A stretch of DNA of 64,000 bases, taken from NCBI GenBank assembly GCA_020055645.1, contig JAECZT010000006.1, forward strand, positions 930,001 to 994,000. Direction: 5' to 3'. A model generated the notes under the pieces. It was given only the letters and a program-made list of their open reading frames with translations, searched no databases and was not told where the DNA came from. Shown here piece after piece: positions 18,947-32,400 of the stretch. This DNA comes from Tomocerus qinae (taxonomy: Eukaryota; Arthropoda; Collembola; Entomobryomorpha; Tomoceridae). The translations under genes were made by a program, and so were the position numbers. Position 1 is the first letter of the stretch; every line of letters begins with the position of its first letter.

Positions 18947-21900
18947 GAACCACATGAAAAAAATCATTTTTTTAAGTTTGTACGAGGAGACCAAAAACCT
19001 TAGTAATATAACATTAATGAAGACTAGACACTTGAAAAAAATCATTTTTTTAGTTTGTACGAGGATACCAATAACCTTAGTAATTTAACATTAATGAAGA
19101 CTAGACACTTGAAAAAAACCATTTTTTTGAGCTTGTACGAGGAGACCAAAAACCTTAGTAATATAACATTAATAAAGACTAGACACTTGAAAAAAATCAT
19201 TTTTTTGAGCTTGTACGAGGAGACCATAAACCTTAGTAATATAACATTAATAAAGACTAGACACTTGAAAAAAATCATTTTTTTGAGCTTGTACGAGGAG
19301 CCCAAAAACCTTAGTAATAAAACATTAATAAAGACTAGACACTTGAAAAAAATCATTTTTTGAGCTTGTACGAGGAGACCAAAAACCTTAGTAATATAAC
19401 ATTAATAAAGACTAGACACTTGAAAAAAATCATTTTTTTGAGTTTGTACGAGGAGACCAAAAACCTTAGTAATATAACATTAATGAAGACTAGACACTTG
19501 AAAAAAATCATTTTTTTAGTTTGTACGAGGATACCAATAACCTTAGTAATTTAACATTAATGAAGACTAGACACTTGAAAAAAATCATTTTTTTGAGCTT
19601 GTACGAGGAGACCAAAAACATTAATAATATAACATTAATAAAGACTAGACACTTGAAAAAAATCATTTTTTGAGCTTGTACGAGGAGACCATAAACCTTA
19701 GTAATATAACAATAATAAAGACTAGACTCTTGAAAAAAATCATTTTTTTGAGCTTGTACGAGGAGACCAAAAACCTTAGTAATATAACGTCTATTTAGAG
19801 AACTACTTGAAAAAAATCATTTTTTTGAGCTTGTACGAGGAGACCAAAAACCTTAGTAATATAACGTTTATTTAAAGAAACACTTGAAAAAAATCATTTT
19901 TTTGAGCTTGTACGAGGAGACCAAAAACCTTAGTAATATAACATTAATGAAGACTAGACACTTGAAAAAAATCATTTTTTTAGTTTGTACGAGGATACCA
20001 ATAACCTTAGTAATTTAACATTAATGAAGACTAGACACTTAAAAAAACCATTTTTTTGAGCTTGTACGAGGAGACCAAAAACCTTAGTAATATAACATTA
20101 ATAAAGACTAGACACTTGAAAAAAATCATTTTTTGAGCTTGTACGAGGAGACCATAAACCTTAGTAATATAACATTAATAAAGACTAGACACTTGAAAAA
20201 AATGGTTTTTTTAAGCTTGTACAAGGAGCCCAAAAACCTTAGTAATAAAACATTAATAAAGACTAGACACTTGAAAAAAATCATTTTTTTGAGCTTGTAC
20301 GAGGAGACCAAAAACCTTAGTAATATAACATTAATAAAGACTAGACACTTGAAAAAAATCATTTTTTTGAGCTTGTACGAGGAGACCAAAAACATTAGTA
20401 ATATAACATTAATAAAGACTAGACACTTGAAAAAAATCATTTTTTTGAGCTTGTACGAGGAGACCAAAAACCTTAGTAATATAACGTCTATTTAGAGAAC
20501 CACTTGAAAAAAATCATTTTTTTGAGTTTGTACGAGGAGACCAAAAACCTTAGTAATATAACATTAATGAAGACTTGACACTTGAAAAAAATCATTTTTT
20601 TAGTTTGTACGAGGATACCAATAACCTTAGTAATTTAACATTAATGAAGACTAGACACTTGAAAAAAATCATTTTTTTGAGCTTGTACGAGGAGACCATA
20701 AACCTTAGTAATATAACAATAATAAAGACTAGACACTTGAAAAAAATCATTTTTTGAGCTTGTACGAGGAGACCATAAACCTTAGTAATATAACATTAAT
20801 AAAGACTAGACACTTGAAAAAAATCATTTTTTTGAGCTTGTACGAGGAGACCAAAAACCTTAGTAATATAACGTTTATTTAGAGAACCACTTGAAAAAAA
20901 TCATTTTTTTGAGCTTGTACGAGGAGACCATAAACCTTAGTAATATAACATTAATAAAGACTAGACACTTGAAAAAAATCATTTTTTGAGCTTGTACGAG
21001 GAGACCATAAACCTTAGTAATATAACATTAATAAAGACTAGACACTTGAAAAAAATCATTTTTTTGAGCTTGTACGAGGAGACCAAAAACCTTAGTAATA
21101 AAACATTAATAAAGACTAGACACTTGAAAAAAATCATTTTTTTGAGCTTGTACGAGGAGACCAAAAACCTTAGTAATATAACGTCTATTTAGAGAACCAC
21201 TTGAAAAAAATCATTTTTTTTAGCTTGTACGAGGAGACCATAAACCTTAGTAATATAACATTAATAAAGACTAGACACTTGAAAAAAATCATTTTTTTGA
21301 GCTTGTACGAGGAGACCAAAAACCTTAGTAATATAACATTAATGAAGACTAGACACTTGAAAAAAATCATTTTTTTGAGCTTGTACGAGGAGACCAAAAA
21401 CCTTAGTAATATAACAATAATAAAGACTAGACTCTTGAAAAAAATCATTTTTTTGAGCTTGTACGAGGAGTCCAAAAACATTAGTAATATAAAGTCTATT
21501 TAAAGAACTACTTGAAAAAAATCATTTTTTTGAGCTTGTACGAGGAGACCAAAAACCTTAGTAATATAACGTTTATTTAGAGAACCACATGAAAAAAATC
21601 ATTTTTTTAAGTTTGTACGAGGAGACCAAAAACCTTAGTAATATAACATTAATGAAGACTAGACACTTGAAAAAAATCATTTTTTTAGTTTGTACGAGGA
21701 TACCAATAACCTTAGTAATTTAACATTAATGAAGACTAGACACTTGAAAAAAATCATTTTTTTAGTTTGTACGAGGATACCAATAACCTTAGTAATTTAA
21801 CATTAATGAAGACTAGACACTTGAAAAAAATCATTTTTTTGAGCTTGTACGAGGAGACCATAAACCTTAGTAATATAACATTAATAAAGACTAGACACTT

Positions 21901-24900
21901 GAAAAAAATCATTTTTTTGAGCTTGTACGAGGAGACCAAAAACCTTAGTAATATAACATTAATAAAGACTAGACACTTGAAAAAAATCATTTTTTTGAGC
22001 TTGTACGAGGAGACCATAAACCTTAGTAATATAACATTAATAAAGACTAGACACTTGAAAAAAATCATTTTTTGAGCTTGTACGAGGAGACCATAAACCT
22101 TAGTAATATAACATTAATAAAGACTAGACACTTGAAAAAAATGGTTTTTTTAAGCTTGTACAAGGAGCCCAAAAACCTTAGTAATAAAACATTAATAAAG
22201 ACTAGACACTTGAAAAAAATCATTTTTTTGAGCTTGTACGAGGAGACCAAAAACCTTAGTAATATAACGTTTATTTAGAGAACCACATGAAAAAAATCAT
22301 TTTTTTAAGTTTGTACGAGGAGACCAAAAACCTTAGTAATATAACATTAATGAAGACTTGACACTTGAAAAAAATCATTTTTTTAGTTTGTTCGAGGATA
22401 CCAATAACCTTAGTAATTTAACATTAATGAAGACTAGACACTTGAAAAAAACCATTTTTTGAGCTTGTACGAGGAGACCAAAAACATTAATAATATGACA
22501 TTAATAAAGACTAGACACTTGAAAAAAATCATTTTTTTGAGCTTGTACGAGGAGACCAAAAACCTTAGTAATATAACATTAATGAAGACTAGACACTTGA
22601 AAAAAATCATTTTTTTAGTTTGTACGAGGATACCAAAAACCTTAGTAATATAACATTAATGAAGACTAGACACTTGAAAAAAATCATTTTTTTAGTTTGT
22701 ACGAGGATACCAATAACCTTAGTAATTTAACATTAATGAAGACTAGACACTTGAAAAAAACCATTTTTTTGAGCTTGTACGAGGAGACCAAAAACATTAA
22801 TAATATAACATTAATAAAGACTAGACACTTGAAAAAAATCATTTTTTTGAGCTTGTACGAGGAGACCATAAACCTTAGTAATATAACAATAATAAAGACT
22901 AGACACTTGAAAAAAATCATTTTTTTGAGCTTGTACGAGGAGTCCAAAAACATTAGTAATATAAAGTCTATTTAAAGAACTACTTGAAAAAAATCATTTT
23001 TTTGAGCTTGTACGAGGAGACCAAAAACCTTAGTAATATAACGTTTATTTAGAGAACCACATGAAAAAAATCATTTTTTTAAGTTTCTACGAGGAGACCA
23101 AAAACCTTAGTAATATAACATTAATGAAGACTAGACACTTGAAAAAAATCATTTTTTTAGTTTGTACGAGGATACCAATAACCTTAGTAATTTAACATTA
23201 ATGAAGACTAGACAATTGAAAAAAATCATTTTTTTAGTTTGTACGAGGATACCAATAACCTTAGTAATTTAACATTAATGAAGACTAGACACTTGAAAAA
23301 AACCATTTTTTTGAGCTTGTACGAGGAGACCAAAAACATTAATAATATAACATAAATAAAGACTAGACACTTGAAAAAAATCATTTTTTGAGCTTGTACG
23401 AGCAGACCATAAACCTTAGTAATATAACATTAATAAAGACTAGACACTTGAAAAAAATCATTTTTTTGAGCTTGTACGAGGAGCCCAACAACCTTAGTAA
23501 TATAACGTTTATTTAGAGAACCACTTGAAAAAAATCATTTTTTGAGCTTGTACGAGGAGACCATAAACCTTAGTAATAAAACATTAATGAAGACTAGACA
23601 CTTGAAAAAAATCATTTTTTTGAGTTTGTACGAGGAGACTAAATACCTTAGTAATATAACGTTTATTTAGAGAACCACATGAAAAAAATCATTTTTTTAA
23701 GTTTGTACGAGGAGACCAAAAACCTTAGTAATATAACATTAATGAAGACTTGACACTTGAAAAAAATCATTTTTTTAGTTTGTTCGAGGATACCAATAAC
23801 CTTAGTAATTTAACATTAATGAAGACTAGACACTTGAAAAAAACCATTTTTTGAGCTTGTACGAGGAGACCAAAAACATTAATAATATGACATTAATAAA
23901 GACTAGACACTTGAAAAAAATCATTTTTTGAGCTTGTACGAGGAGACCATAAACCTTAGTAATATAACAATAATAAAGACTAGACTCTTGAAAAAAATCA
24001 TTTTTTTGAGCTTGTACGAGGAGTCCAAAAACATTAGTAATATAAAGTCTATTTAAAGAACTACTTGAAAAAAATCATTTTTTTGAGCTTGTACGAGGAG
24101 ACCAAAAACCTTAGTAATATAACGTTTATTTAGAGAACCACATGAAAAAAATCATTTTTTTAAGTTTCTACGAGGAGACCAAAAACCTTAGTAATATAAC
24201 ATTAATGAAGACTAGACACTTGAAAAAAATCATTTTTTTAGTTTGTACGAGGATACCAATAACCTTAGTAATTTAACATTAATGAAGACTAGACACTTGA
24301 AAAAAACCATTTTTTTGAGCTTGTACGAGGAGACCAAAAACATTAATAATATAACATAAATAAAGACTAGACACTTGAAAAAAATCATTTTTTGAGCTTG
24401 TACGAGGAGACCATAAACCTTAGTAATAAAACATTAATGAAGACTAGACACTTGAAAAAAATCATTTTTTTGAGTTTGTACGAGGAGACCAAATACCTTA
24501 GTAATATAACGTTTATTTAGAGAACCACATGAAAAAAATCATTTTTTGAGCTTGTACGAGCAGACCATAAACCTTAGTAATATAACATTAATAAAGACTA
24601 GACACTTGAAAAAAATCATTTTTTTGAGCTTGTACGAGGAGACCAAAAACCTTAGTAATATAACATTAATGAAGACTAGACACTTGAAAAAAATCATTTT
24701 TTTGAGCTTGTACGAAGAGACCATAAACCTTAGTAATAAAACATTAATGAAGACTAGACACTTGAAAAAAATCATTTTTTTGAGCTTGTACGAGGAGACC
24801 AAAAACCTTAGTAATATAACGTTTATTTAGAGAACCACATGAAAAAAATCATTTTTTTAAGTTTGTACGAGGAGACCAAAAACCTTAGTAATATAACATT

Positions 24901-25749
24901 AATGAAGACTTGACACTTGAAAAAAATCATTTTTTTAGTTTGTACGAGGATACCAATAACCTTAGTAATTTAACATTAATGAAGACTAGACACTTGAAAA
25001 AAATCATTTTTTTGAGCTTGTACGAGGAGACCAAAAACCTTAGTAATATAACATTAATAAAGACTAGACACTTGAAAAAAATCATTTTTTTGAGCTTGTA
25101 CGAGGAGACCAAAAACATTAATAATATAACATTAATAAAGACTAGACACTTGAAAAAAATCATTTTTTGAGCTTGTACGAGGAGACCATAAACCTTAGTA
25201 ATATAACAATAATAAAGACTAGACTCTTGAAAAAAATCATTTTTTTGAGCTTGTACGAGGAGTCCAAAAACATTAGTAATATAACATTAATAAAGACTAG
25301 ACACTTGAAAAAAATCATTTTTTTGAGCTTGTACGAGGAGACCAAAAACCTTAGTAATATAACGTTTATTTAGAGAACCACATGAAAAAAATCATTTTTT
25401 TAAGTTTCTACGAGGAGACCAAAAACCTTAGTAATATAACATTAATGAAGACTAGACACTTGAAAAAAATCATTTTTTTAGTTTGTACGAGGATACCAAT
25501 AACCTTAGTAATATAACATTAATAAAGACTAGACACTTGAAAAAAATCATTTTTTTGAGTTTGTACGAGATACCAAAAACTTTAGTAATATAACATTAAT
25601 GAAGACTAGACACTTGAAAAAAATCATTTTTTGAGCTTGTACGAGGAGACCAAAAACATTAGTAATATAACATTAATAAAGACTAGACACTTGAAAAAAA
25701 TCATTTTTTGAGCTTGTACGAGGAGACCATAAACCTTAGTAATAAAACA

Positions 25750-26450
25750 TTAATGAAGACTAGACACTTGAAAAAAATCATTTTTTTGAGTTTGTACGAG
25801 GAGACCAAATACCTTAGTAATATAACGTTTATTTAGAGAACCACATGAAAAAAATCATTTTTTTAAGTTTGTACGAGGAGACCAAAAACCTTAGTAATAT
25901 AACATTAATGAAGACTAGACACTTGAAAAAAATCATTTTTTTAGTTTGTACGAGGATACCAATAACCTTAGTAATTTAACATTAATGAAGACTAGACACT
26001 TGAAAAAAACCATTTTTTGAGCTTGTACGAGGAGACCAAAAACATTAATAATATGACATTAATAAAGACTAGACACTTGAAAAAAATCATTTTTTTGAGC
26101 TTGTACGAGGAGACCAAAAACCTTAGTAATATAACATTAATGAAGACTAGACACTTGAAAAAAATCATTTTTTTGAGCTTGTACGAGGAGACCAAAAACC
26201 TTAGTAATATAACATTAATAAAGACTAGACACTTGAAAAAAATCATTTTTTTGAGCTTGTACGAGGAGACCAAAAACCTTAGTAGTATAACATTAATGAA
26301 GACTAGACACTTGAAAAAAATCATTTTTTTGAGCTTGTACGAGGAGACCAAAAACATTAATAATATAACATTAATAAAGACTAGACACTTGAAAAAAATC
26401 ATTTTTTGAGCTTGTACGAGGAGACCATAAACCTTAGTAATATAACAATA
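25750..26450 (-). repeat. Long-range duplicated block, copy 1 (26.5 kb apart)
   Basis: It matches 52243-52943 at an offset of 26493 bp. Landmarks in the same order are gaccaaataccttag, a class B monomer with accacatg, gaggataccaataacc, the AAAACCATTTTTT core, and the rare acattaataatatgac. The copies differ at several positions (gcttg/gtttg, aataaag/aatgaag), so the duplication is not very recent, or has since exchanged monomers with neighbours. Confidence 0.7.
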
Positions 26451-29400
26451 ATAAAGACTAGACTCTTGAAAAAAATCATTTTTTTGAGCTTGTACGAGGA
26501 GTCCAAAAACATTAGTAATATAAAGTCTATTTAAAGAACTACTTGAAAAAAATCATTTTTTTGAGCTTGTACGAGGAGACCAAAAACCTTAGTAATATAA
26601 CGTTTATTTAGAGAACCACATGAAAAAAATCATTTTTTTAAGTTTCTACGAGGAGACCAAAAACCTTAGTAATATAACATTAATGAAGACTAGACACTTG
26701 AAAAAAATCATTTTTTTAGTTTGTACGAGGATACCAATAACCTTAGTAATTTAACATTAATGAAGACTAGACACTTGAAAAAAATCATTTTTTTAGTTTG
26801 TACGAGGAGACCAAAAACCTTAGTAATATAACATTAATGAAGACTAGACACTTGAAAAAAATCATTTTTTTGAGCTTGTACGAGGAGACCAAAAACCTTA
26901 GTAATATAACATTAATAAAGACTAGACACTTGAAAAAAATCATTTTTTTGAGCTTGTACGAGGAGACCAAAAACCTTAGTAATATAACGTTTATTTAGAG
27001 AACCACTTGAAAAAAATCATTTTTTTGAGTTTGTACGAGGAGACCAAAAACCTTAGTAATATAACATTAATGAAGACTAGACACTTGAAAAAAATCATTT
27101 TTTTAGTTTGTACGAGGATACCAATAACCTTAGTAATATAACATTAATGAAGACTAGACACTTGAAAAAAATCATTTTTTTAGTTTGTACGAGGATACCA
27201 ATAACCTTAGTAATATAACATTAATGAAGACTAGACACTTGAAAAAAATCATTTTTTTGAGCTTGTACGAGGAGACCATAAACCTTAGTAATATAACATT
27301 AATAAAGACTAGACACTTGAAAAAAATCATTTTTTTGAGCTTGTACGAGGAGACCATAAACCTTAGTAATAAAACATTAATGAAGAATAGACACTTGAAA
27401 AAAATCATTTTTTGAGCTTGTACGAGGAGACCATAAACCTTAGTAATATAACGTTTATTTAGAGAACCACTTGAAAAAAATCATTTTTTTGAGTTTGTAC
27501 GAGGAGACCAAAAACCTTAGTAATATAACATTAATGAAGACTAGACACTTGAAAAAAATCATTTTTTTAAGTTTGTACGAGGATACCAAAAACCTTAGTA
27601 ATATAACATTAATGAAGACTAGACACTTGAAAAAAATCATTTTTTTGAGCTTGTACGAGGAGACCAAAAACATTAGTAATATAACATTAATAAAGACTAG
27701 ACACTTGAAAAAAATCATTTTTTTGAGCTTGTACGAGGAGACCAAAAACCTTAGTAATATAACATTAATGAAGACTAGACACTTGAAAAAAATCATTTTT
27801 TTAGTTTGTACGAGGAGACCAAAAACCTTAGTAATATAACATTAATGAAGACTAGACACTTGAAAAAAATCATTTTTTTAGTTTGTACGAGGATACCAAT
27901 AACCTTAGTAATTTAACATTAATGAAGACTAGACACTTGAAAAAAACCATTTTTTTGAGCTTGTACGAGGAGACCAAAAACATTAATAATATAACATTAA
28001 TAAAGACTAGACACTTGAAAAAAATCATTTTTTGAGCTTGTACGAGGAGACCATAAACCTTAGTAATATAACAATAATAAAGACTAGACTCTTGAAAAAA
28101 ATCATTTTTTTGAGCTTGTACGAGGAGTCCAAAAACATTAGTAATATAAAGTCTATTTAAAGACTAGACACTTGAAAAAAATCATTTTTTTGAGCTTGTA
28201 CGAGGAGACCAAAAACCTTAGTAATATAACGTCTGTTTATAGGACCACTTGAAAAAAATCATTTTTTTAAGTTTCTACGAGGAGACCAAAAACCTTAGTA
28301 ATATAACATTAATGAAGACTAGACACTTGAAAAAAATCATTTTTTTAGTTTGTACGAGGATACCAATAACCTTAGTAATTTAACATTAATGAAGACTAGA
28401 CACTTGAAAAAAATCATTTTTTTAGTTTGTACGAGGAGACCAAAAACCTTAGTAATATAACATTAATGAAGACTAGACACTTGAAAAAAATCATTTTTTT
28501 GAGCTTGTACGAGGAGACCAAAAACATTAGTAATATAACATTAATAAAGACTAGACACTTGAAAAAAATCATTTTTTGAGCTTGTACGAGCAGACCATAA
28601 ACCTTAGTAATATAACATTAATAAAGACTAGACACTTGAAAAAAATCATTTTTTTGAGCTTGTACGAGGAGACCAAAAACCTTAGTAATATAACGTTTAT
28701 TTAGAGAACCACTTGAAAAAAATCATTTTTTTGAGCTTGTACGAGGAGACCATAAACCTTAGTAATATAACATTAATAAAGACTAGACACTTGAAAAAAA
28801 TCATTTTTTTGAGCTTGTACGAGGAGACCAAAAACCTTAGTAATATAACGTTTATTTAGAGAACCACTTGAAAAAAATCATTTTTTTGAGCTTGTACGAG
28901 GAGACCAAAAACCTTAGTAATATAACATTAATAAAGACTAGACACTTGAAAAAAATCATTTTTTTGAGCTTGTACGAGGAGACCAAAAACCTTAGTAATA
29001 TAACATTAATGAAGACTAGACACTTGAAAAAAATCATTTTTTGAGCTTGTACGAGGAGACCAAAAACCTTAGTAATATAACATTAATAAAGACTAGACAC
29101 TTGAAAAAAATCATTTTTTTGAGCTTGTACGAGGAGACCAAAAACCTTAGTAATATAACATTAATGAAGACTAGACACTTGAAAAAAATCATTTTTTTGA
29201 GCTTGTACGAGGAGACCAAAAACCTTAGTAATATAACATTAATGAAGACTAGACACTTGAAAAAAATCATTTTTTTAAACTTGTACGAGGAGACCAAAAA
29301 CCTTAGTAATATAACATTAATGAAGACTAGACACTTGAAAAAAATCATTTTTTTGAGCTTGTACGAGGAGACCAAAAACCTTAATAATATAACATTAATA

Positions 29401-32400
29401 AAGACTAGACACTTGAAAAAAATCATTTTTTTGAGCTTGTACGAGGAGACCAAAAACCTTAGTAATATAACATTAATGAAGACTAGACACTTGAAAAAAA
29501 TCATTTTTTTGAGCTTGTACGAGGAGACCAAAAACATTAGTAATATAACGTCTATTTATAGAACTACTTGAAAAAAATCATTTTTTTGAGCTTGTACGAG
29601 GAGACCAAAAACCTTAGTAATATAACGTTTATTTATAGAACCACTTGAAAAAAATCATTTTTTTGAGTTTGTACGAGGAGACCAAAAACCTTAGTAATAT
29701 AACATTAATGAAGACTAGACACTTGAAAAAAATCATTTTTTTGAGTTTGTACGAGGAGACCAAAAACCTTAGTAATATAACATTAATGAAGACTAGACAC
29801 TTGAAAAAAATCATTTTTTGAGCTTGTACGAGGAGACCAAAAACCTTAGTAATATAACATTAATGAAGACTAGACACTTGAAAAAAATCATTTTTTTGAG
29901 CTTGTACGAGGAGACCAAAAACCTTAGTAATATAACATTAATAAAGACTAGACACTTGAAAAAAATCATTTTTTGAGCTTGTACGAGGAGACCATAAACC
30001 TTAGTAATATAACATTAATAAAGACTAGACACTTGAAAAAAATCATTTTTTTGAGCTTGTACGAGGAGCCCAAAAACCTTAGTAATATAACATTAATAAA
30101 GACTAGACACTTGAAAAAAATCATTTTTTGAGCTTGTACGAGGAGACCAAAAACCTTAGTAATATAACATTAATGAAGACTAGACACTTGAAAAAAATCA
30201 TTTTTTTGAGCTTGTACGAGGAGACCAAAAACCTTAGTAATATAACGTTTATTTAGAGAACCACTTGAAAAAAATCATTTTTTTGAGCTTGTACGAGGAG
30301 ACCAAAAACCTTAGTAATATAACATTAATGAAGACTAGACACTTGAAAAAAATCATTTTTTTAGTTTGTACGAGGATACCAATAACCTTAGTAATTTAAC
30401 ATTAATGAAGACTAGACACTTGAAAAAAACCATTTTTTGAGCTTGTACGAGGAGACCAAAAACATTAATAATATAACATTAATAAAGACTAGACACTTGA
30501 AAAAAATCATTTTTTTGAGCTTGTACGAGGAGACCATAAACCTTAGTAATATAACAATAATAAAGACTAGACTCTTGAAAAAAATCATTTTTTTGAGCTT
30601 GTACGAGGAGTCCAAAAACATTAGTAATATAAAGTCTATTTAAAGAACTACTTGAAAAAAATCATTTTTTAAGCTTGTACGAGGAGACCAAAAACCTTAG
30701 TAATATAACGTTTATTTAGAGAACCACTTGAAAAAAATCATTTTTTTGAGTTTGTACGAGGAGACCAAAAACCTTAGTAATATAACATTAATGAAGACTA
30801 GACACTTGAAAAAAATCATTTTTTTAGTTTGTACGAGGATACCAATAACCTTAGTAATTTAACATTAATGAAGACTAGACACTTGAAAAAAATCATTTTT
30901 TTTAGTTTGTACGAGGAGACCAAAAACCTTAGTAGTATAACATTAATGAAGACTAGACACTTGAAAAAAATCATTTTTTTGAGCTTGTACGAGCAGACCA
31001 TAAACCTTAATAATATAACATTAATAAAGACTAGACACTTGAAAAAAATCATTTTTTTGAGCTTGTACGAGGAGACCATAAACCTTAGTAATAAAACATT
31101 AATGAAGACTAGACACTTGAAAAAAATCATTTTTTTGAGCTTGTACGAGGAGACCAAAAACCTTAGTAATATAACGTTTATTTAGAGAACCACTTGAAAA
31201 AAATCATTTTTTGAGCTTGTACGAGCAGACCATAAACCTTAGTAATATAACATTAATAAAGACTAGACACTTGAAAAAAATCATTTTTTAGAGCTTGTAC
31301 GAGGAGCCCAACAACCTTAGTAATATAACGTTTATTTAGAGAACCACTTGAAAAAAATCATTTTTTGAGCTTGTACGAGGAGACCATAAACCTTAGTAAT
31401 AAAACATTAATGAAGACTAGACACTTGAAAAAAATCATTTTTTTGAGCTTGTACGAGGAGACCAAAAACCTTAGTAATATAACGTTTATTTAGAGAACCA
31501 CTTGAAAAAAATCATTTTTTTGAGCTTGTACGAGGAGACCAAAAACCTTAGTAATATAACATTAATGAAGACTTGACACTTGAAAAAAATCATTTTTTTA
31601 GTTTGTACGAGGATACCAATAACCTTAGTAATTTAACATTAATGAAGACTAGACACTTGAAAAAAATCATTTTTTTGAGCTTGTACGAGGAGACCATAAA
31701 CCTTAGTAATATAACATTAATAAAGACTAGACACTTGAAAAAAATCATTTTTTTGAGCTTGTACGAGGAGACCAAAAACCTTAGTAATATAACATTAATA
31801 AAGACTAGACACTTGAAAAAAATCATTTTTTTGAGCTTGTACGAGGAGACCAAAAACCTTAGTAATATAACAATAATAAAGACTAGACACTTGAAAAAAA
31901 TCATTTTTTTGAGCTTGTACGAGGAGACCAAAAACCTTAGTAATATAACGTCTATTTAGAGAACCACTTGAAAAAAATCATTTTTTTGAGCTTGTACGAG
32001 GAGACCAAAAACCTTAGTAATATAACGTTTATTTAAAGAAACACTTGAAAAAAATCATTTTTTTGAGCTTGTACGAGGAGACCAAAAACCTTAGTAATAT
32101 AACATTAATGAAGACTAGACACTTGAAAAAAATCATTGTTTTGAGTTTGTACGAGGATACCAAAAACCTTAGTAATATAACATTAATAAAGACTAGACAC
32201 TTGAAAAAAATCATTTTTTTGAGTTTGTACGAGGATACCAAAAACCTTAGTAATATAACATTAATGAAGACTAGACACTTGAAAAAAATCATTTTTTTGA
32301 GCTTGTACGAGGAGACCAAAAACATTAGTAATATAACATTAATAAAGACTAGACACTTGAAAAAAATCATTTTTTTGAGCTTGTACGAGGAGACCATAAA

